Assembly (NCBI GenBank): GCA_016650445.1
Contig: JAENVS010000039.1
Span: 1-44,029 of the forward strand
DNA from: Frankiaceae bacterium
Lineage (GTDB): Bacteria > Actinomycetota > Actinomycetes > Mycobacteriales > SCTD01
DNA length: 44,029 nucleotides
Direction of reading: 5' to 3'
Part shown: piece by piece, positions 40,329-44,029 of the stretch
Numbering within the stretch: the stretch's first letter is position 1
Layout of the letters: the number at the start of each line of letters is the position of its first letter
Made by a program: the position numbers and the translations under genes
Notes under the pieces: generated by a model
Databases searched by the model: none
Seen by the model: only the letters and a program-made list of their open reading frames with translations
Told to the model about the DNA's origin: nothing

Positions 40329-42830
40329 TCAGGCGCCCGCGCTCTCGACGACCTCGGACCACGCGCCGAGCAGGTCGGACGCCGCCGCGGCGTCCGGGCC
40401 CTCGGCCCAGATGTGTGTGACCGCCTCGGCCGGATCGGGCAGCACCAGGGCCCACCGACCGTCGGCCTCGACCACCCGCACGCCGTCGGTCGTGTCGATC
40501 GTCCGATCGCCGGCCGCCTCCATCACCAGGCGCATCACGGCGCCCTTCACCGCCCAGGGCGTGGGCACCGACCGCCGCACGACGTGCGCGCGCGGGATGC
40601 GCGCGTCGATCTGCGACAGCGTCAGCTTCGCGCGGGCCACCAGGCCGAGCAGCCGGACGAACGCGGCGATGCCGTCGATCGCCGTGGAGAACTCCGGCAC
40701 CACCATGCCGCCGCGGCCATCGCCCGCGAAGATCACCCCTGGGGTGCCCGCGGCCCGGCTCAGGTCGTCGGGCGAGGTCGACGTCCAGACGATCTCGCTG
40801 CCGTGGAACCGGGTGACCTGCTCGGCCACCCGCGTGGTCGTCACCGGCAGCGCGATGCGGCCGCCCCGGCCGCGCTCGGCGGCCACCAGGTCGAGCAGCA
40901 CCAGCAGCGCACGGTCGTCGTGCACGAGCTCGCCGCGCTCGTCGACGATGGCGATGCGCTCGCCGACGTGGTCGAAGCGGACGCCGAAGTCGGCGCGTGA
41001 GCTGCCCACAAGGTCACCGAGCCGCTCCAGGTCGCGCAGGTGGACCGCGAGAGACTCCGTCGTGCTCGTCTCGCTCAACCTGTTGTTGACGGTGAGCACG
41101 TCGACGCCGATGCGGCCCAGCAGGTTGGGCAGCACGAGGGCCGCAGCTCCACCTGCTGTGTCGACGACGACCTTCAGGTTGGCCTCGGCCAGGCCGGTCG
41201 TGTCGACCGAGCGGAGCAGCTCCTGCGAGTAGGAGTCGAGCGTGCGGGCCGGGAAGGACAGCTCGGCTATCTCGCCGGGGAACGCCCGCCGGAACTCCTG
41301 CCGGCTGAACACCCGCTCGAGCTTGCGCTGGGCCGCCTGCGACAGGTCGGCGCCGTTCTCGTCGAGGAAGACGATGTCGATCGACTGCGGGTCGCCCGGC
41401 GTGGTGCGCAGGACGACGCCGCCACACGCGTCGCTGGTCGCGGTCTCGAAGCGGGTCACCGGCAGGGGGGCGACCTCGAGGTCGCGAACGTCGATCGCGG
41501 AGCTGGTGAGCGCGGCGATCACCGCGCGCTTGAACGCACGGGCCGCCCGGGAGGCGTCACGCGCCGTGGTGACGACGCTGCCCTTCTTGAGCGTCGTGGC
41601 ATAAGCCGACGCCAACCGGACGACGTACTCCGGGGTGATCTCGACGTTGACGAGGCCGGAGACGCCGCGCGGCCCGAACAGGGAGGACGACCCGCGCGAC
41701 TCCCAGATGACGCTGGTGTTGACGACCGCGCCGGCCTCGATGGTCTTGAAGGGGTAGACCTTCACGCCGCTCGAGAGGTAGGCCTCCTCCTCGACGACGC
41801 ACTCGTCGCCGACGACCGCGCCCTCCTCGACGCGGGCCCCTCGCATGATGTCGGTGTTCTTGCCGATCACGCAGCCGCGCAGGTTGGCCTGCGGCCCGAT
41901 GAACACGTTGTCGTGCACAACCGCTCGGTGCAGGAAAGCCCCGCCCTTCACCACGACGTTGCTGCCGAGCACGGTGAACTCCCGCAGCTCCGCACCTGCC
42001 TCCACCTTGGCGTGGTTGCCGACGTAGACCGGGCCCTTCATGACGGCGTCGGCGTCGACCTCCGCCCCTTCGCCGATCCAGACGCCGGGGGCGACCTCGA
42101 AGCCGTCGATGTCGACGTCCACCTGACGGTTGAGCACATCGGCCTGCGCACGCAGGTAGCTCTCGTGGGTTCCGACGTCCTCCCAGTAGCCCTCGGCGAC
42201 GTAGCCGAACACCGGCGCACCCGCCTTGACCAGGGCAGGGAAGACGTCGCCGGACCAGTCGACGATGGCGCCAGCCTCGACGTGCTGGAAGACCTCGGGC
42301 TCCATGACGTAGATCCCGGTGTTCACCGTGTCGGAGAAAACCTGGCCCCACGTGGGCTTCTCGAGGAAGCGCTCGATCCGCTCGTCCTCGTCGGTGATCA
42401 CGATGCCGAACTCGAGCGGGTCAGGCACGCGCTTGAGGCAGACCGTGACGAGCGCTCCCCGGTTCTTGTGCGCCTTGACGACGGCACCGAGGTCGATGTC
42501 GGTCAGCGCGTCGCCGGAGATGACGAGGAAGGAGTCGTCCTGGAGGGCGGCCTCGGCGTTCTTGACCGAGCCCGCGGTGCCGAGCGGCGTCTCTTCGGTC
42601 GCGTAGGACAGGTGCATGCCGAGCTCGTCGCCGTCCCCGAAGTAGGTCCGGATGAGGCTGGCGAGGAACTGCACCGTCACGACGGTCTCGTCGAAGCCGT
42701 GCCGCTTGAGCAGCCGCAGGACGTGCTCCATGATCGGCCGGTTGACCACCGGGAGCAGCGGCTTGGGCTGGTTGGCGGTCATCGGGCGCAGCCGGGTGCC
42801 CTCACCCCCGGCCATCACGACCGCTCTCAT
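40329..42830 (-). CDS. Mannose-1-phosphate guanylyltransferase fused to a degenerate phosphomannomutase domain
   Basis: 833 residues. Residues 1-230 form the nucleotidyltransferase, with MAGGEGTRLRPMTANQPKPLLPVVN and ISGDALTDIDLG, D107 in the catalytic GD. Residues 250-375 are a left-handed beta-helix of hexapeptide repeats (WIGEGAEVDADAVMKGPVYVG). The rest looks like a phosphohexomutase, but the usual TASHNP serine loop is replaced by GGVVLRTTPGDPQS (469-482). The metal-binding DGDxDR loop has become FDHVGERIAIVD (about 619-630). The mutase activity is therefore probably lost. The first domain should make GDP-mannose or a related NDP-sugar. ATG at 42830 has AGCAGG five bases upstream; a GTG at 42857 inside the previous gene is rejected. 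Confidence 0.88.
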   Translation of the reverse strand: MRAVVMAGGEGTRLRPMTANQPKPLLPVVNRPIMEHVLRLLKRHGFDETVVTVQFLASLIRTYFGDGDELGMHLSYATEETPLGTAGSVKNAEAALQDDSFLVISGDALTDIDLGAVVKAHKNRGALVTVCLKRVPDPLEFGIVITDEDERIERFLEKPTWGQVFSDTVNTGIYVMEPEVFQHVEAGAIVDWSGDVFPALVKAGAPVFGYVAEGYWEDVGTHESYLRAQADVLNRQVDVDIDGFEVAPGVWIGEGAEVDADAVMKGPVYVGNHAKVEAGAELREFTVLGSNVVVKGGAFLHRAVVHDNVFIGPQANLRGCVIGKNTDIMRGARVEEGAVVGDECVVEEEAYLSSGVKVYPFKTIEAGAVVNTSVIWESRGSSSLFGPRGVSGLVNVEITPEYVVRLASAYATTLKKGSVVTTARDASRAARAFKRAVIAALTSSAIDVRDLEVAPLPVTRFETATSDACGGVVLRTTPGDPQSIDIVFLDENGADLSQAAQRKLERVFSRQEFRRAFPGEIAELSFPARTLDSYSQELLRSVDTTGLAEANLKVVVDTAGGAAALVLPNLLGRIGVDVLTVNNRLSETSTTESLAVHLRDLERLGDLVGSSRADFGVRFDHVGERIAIVDERGELVHDDRALLVLLDLVAAERGRGGRIALPVTTTRVAEQVTRFHGSEIVWTSTSPDDLSRAAGTPGVIFAGDGRGGMVVPEFSTAIDGIAAFVRLLGLVARAKLTLSQIDARIPRAHVVRRSVPTPWAVKGAVMRLVMEAAGDRTIDTTDGVRVVEADGRWALVLPDPAEAVTHIWAEGPDAAAASDLLGAWSEVVESAGA

Positions 42831-42840
42831 GGCTGCCTGC

Positions 42841-43449
42841 TCACCGTGCCCGCTCACCCTTCGTCAGCTGCCGGACCTGTACCAGGTAGAGGACGCCCGC
42901 CCAGATGTACAGCGCGCTCCCCCAGGTGGCAAATGCCCACCCGAGCGGCCGAAACACCGTGGAGAGCACATCATCGCGCCCCGGCAGGGCGGCCAGCAGC
43001 ATCGGGAAGGCGTACAGCAGGTTGAAGGTCGCCGCCTTGCCCAGGAAGTGGACGGGCAACGGGCCGTAGCCGGCGCGCTTGAGCACCGGGATGGTGCCGG
43101 CGAGCACCACGTCGCGACCGATCAGCGCCAGCGCCCACCACAGCGGGAGACCGTCGCGGGCGACGAGCGCGAGCAGGGTCGCCAGGATGTAGAGCCGGTC
43201 GGCAGCCGGGTCGAGCAGCTGCCCCAGGCGCGAGAACTGGCCGTACTTGCGGGCGATCTTGCCGTCGAAGTAGTCACTGGCACCCGCCGCGATGAGGAGC
43301 CAGATCGCCCAGCCGTCGTGGTACGGCGCGTGCAGCACCCAGTACAGGAACAGAGGTACGCCGGCCAGGCGCAGGGCGGAGAGCAGGTTCGGAACGGTCC
43401 AGATGCGGTCAGTCGCCGTGCTCTCGTCGCGTCCCGAGCCGTCGCTCAA
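42841..43449 (-). CDS. CDP-alcohol phosphatidyltransferase (PgsA2-like)
   Basis: 202-residue membrane enzyme that transfers a phosphatidyl group from CDP-diacylglycerol to an alcohol. The signature SDYFDGKIARKYGQFSRLG then QLLDPAADR, that is D-x2-D-G-x2-A-R-x8-G-x3-D-x3-D, is complete, with about six membrane segments. M. tuberculosis has pgsA2 (Rv1822) in the corresponding place beside the DUF881 genes. The alcohol could be glycerol phosphate, inositol phosphate or another; the sequence does not decide. TTG at 43449 has AGGGGG five bases upstream. An in-frame GTG at 43476 would add nine residues. It ends 10 bases before the guanylyltransferase ATG. Confidence 0.88.
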   Translation of the reverse strand: MSDGSGRDESTATDRIWTVPNLLSALRLAGVPLFLYWVLHAPYHDGWAIWLLIAAGASDYFDGKIARKYGQFSRLGQLLDPAADRLYILATLLALVARDGLPLWWALALIGRDVVLAGTIPVLKRAGYGPLPVHFLGKAATFNLLYAFPMLLAALPGRDDVLSTVFRPLGWAFATWGSALYIWAGVLYLVQVRQLTKGERAR

Positions 43450-43482
43450 CCGTCCCCCTGGTCGTGCCCTACCCACACAGCC

Positions 43483-43517
43483 TGACGGCGCCGACCCTAC
43501 TCGGGGCGGCGCCGTCA
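43483..43517 (-). terminator. Terminator hairpin after the LPFTG protein gene
   Basis: TGACGGCGCC (43483-43492) and GGCGCCGTCA (43508-43517) pair perfectly with a 15-nt GC-rich loop. It lies 17 bases past the stop codon of the right-edge gene on the minus strand. The loop contains TAGGGT (43499-43494, minus), a possible -10 box for the phosphatidyltransferase gene. Confidence 0.65.
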
Positions 43518-43533
43518 GTTCGGTGCTACGAGC

Positions 43534-44029
43534 TCAGACCGTGCGGACCTGCCGCACGCTGCCGGCCGCGGAGAGCAGGACGCCCAGCCCGGCCGCGATC
43601 GCCGCCAGGGCGATCATCGACATCGCGTCCACTCCGGTGAAGGGGAGCGCGCCACCACCGTTGTCGTTGCCGCTGACGACGCACCCCGGGGCCATCGGAC
43701 CCGCCGCGCCTGCCGCCAGTGCCGCGCAACCAGTGGCGCCGCCGGTGCCGCCGCCGCCGCTCGTTCCGCCGGTACCGGCCGTGGTGCCGCCGGTCTGCGC
43801 GCCGGTGCTGCCGCCGGTGGTGATCCCGGTCGTGCCACCGGTCGACGTACCCGTCGTGCCACCGGTCGTCGTACCGGTCGTGCCGCCCGTCGTCGTACCG
43901 GTCGTGCCACCCGTCGTACCGCCGGTCGTGCAGTGGTTCTTGGCGTGGCCCTTGCCGTTGCCCTTCGAGTCGTGGCCGTTGCCCTTCTTGTCGTCGCAGT
44001 CACCACCGGTCGTCGTACCGGTCGTGCCA
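43534..44029 (-). CDS. LPFTG-anchored Gly/Thr-repeat wall protein (5' end outside the window)
   Basis: 164 residues of the C-terminus are open from the window edge to TGA at 43536-43534. They read, in order: Gly/Thr repeats; a charged DCDDKKGNGHDSKGNG segment and GKGHAKNHC, framed by two cysteines; five octapeptide repeats of the GTTGTTTG type; a Gly/Ala-rich region with cysteines; the sortase motif LPFTG (residues 128-132 of the fragment); a membrane segment (MSMIALAAIAAGLGVLLSAAG); and the basic tail RQVRTV. This is the layout of a sortase-anchored cell-wall protein. No ribosome site or start codon is visible, so the size and ectodomain are unknown. It has the same strand as the pgsA-like gene, with a hairpin between. 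Confidence 0.85.
   Translation of the reverse strand, partial: GTTGTTTGGDCDDKKGNGHDSKGNGKGHAKNHCTTGGTTGGTTGTTTGGTTGTTTGGTTGTSTGGTTGITTGGSTGAQTGGTTAGTGGTSGGGGTGGATGCAALAAGAAGPMAPGCVVSGNDNGGGALPFTGVDAMSMIALAAIAAGLGVLLSAAGSVRQVRTV
43789..43908 (-). repeat. Tandem 24-bp coding repeats (GTTGTTTG x5)
   Basis: Five consecutive 24-base units, of which the first is GGCACGACCGGTACGACGAC plus four bases, encode GTTGTTTG, GTTGTTTG, GTTGTSTG, GTTGITTG and GSTGAQTG. The units decay toward the C-terminus. Another copy is at 44005-44028, the window edge. Their number may vary between strains. Confidence 0.85.

Noticed and set aside
41040..43025. Open frame of about 660 codons on the plus strand
   Set aside because: It lies antisense to the guanylyltransferase and has low-complexity Arg/Val/Asp composition typical of GC-rich shadow frames, with no recognisable domain.
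43789..44029. CRISPR array or minisatellite at the right edge
   Set aside because: The 24-bp units are in frame, lack unique spacers and encode Gly/Thr repeats of a wall protein.

Overview
The window is a dense, very GC-rich actinobacterial chromosome segment. Signs of the group are the Pup ligase PafA, the WYL regulators PafB/PafC, a zinc-type RbpA with a SigR-like promoter, the pafBC-tatAC-helY gene order, a GarA-like FHA protein, and the gcvH/FHA/FtsR/DUF151/MerR/gcvP block also known from Mycobacterium tuberculosis. It does not look mycobacterial: RbpA keeps its zinc ligands and the FHA protein carries an extra zinc ribbon. A Propionibacteriales- or Frankiales-like actinomycete is a reasonable guess, but the sequence does not settle the order. 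I see no tRNA, rRNA, transposase, phage gene or CRISPR array; this looks like stable core chromosome.

Layout. 1-11.5 kb: the 3' part of pafA, an FKBP isomerase, an inverted pair (DUF3866 protein and membrane adenylate cyclase), then pafB-pafC, a small zinc-ribbon protein, a small membrane protein, tatA-tatC, a lipid-kinase-like protein and the helicase helY. 11.5-14.2 kb: glpD and a 5'-3' exonuclease on the minus strand. 14.3-22.9 kb: an acyl-CoA dehydrogenase-Lrp pair facing a minus-strand group of lysine 6-aminotransferase, aldehyde dehydrogenase, GMC oxidoreductase and a frameshifted adenylate cyclase, then an amidohydrolase. The aminotransferase-dehydrogenase pair looks like lysine to alpha-aminoadipate catabolism. 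23-26 kb: a roughly 240-nt structured leader or small RNA, then lnt-ppm-fxsA (lipoprotein N-acylation and polyprenol-phosphate-mannose synthesis), converging on rbpA. 26.6-30.3 kb: a two-domain NlpC/P60 protein, a GDT1-type cation exporter and a three-gene unit of unknown function (small membrane protein, HTTM-like protein, HAD phosphatase). 30.3-35 kb: pabB, a DUF5999 mini-protein and gcvP behind a tandem glycine riboswitch. 35-43.5 kb: a minus-strand block (in transcription order) of pgsA-like, mannose-1-phosphate guanylyltransferase fused to a degenerate phosphomannomutase, DUF881-SBP-DUF881, gcvH, FHA, FtsR-like MerR, DUF151 nuclease and a second MerR. The right edge cuts an LPFTG-anchored Gly/Thr repeat protein.

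Two features run through the window. Neighbouring genes are often coupled by ATGA/GTGA overlaps (ten cases). Many genes also have a TANNNT -10 hexamer 6-8 nt before the start codon and no Shine-Dalgarno sequence, the signature of leaderless mRNAs. The most intriguing unexplained elements are the lnt leader RNA (attenuator with a competing hairpin), a perfect 20-bp inverted repeat between two divergent promoters, and the overlapping divergent -10 boxes at pafB.
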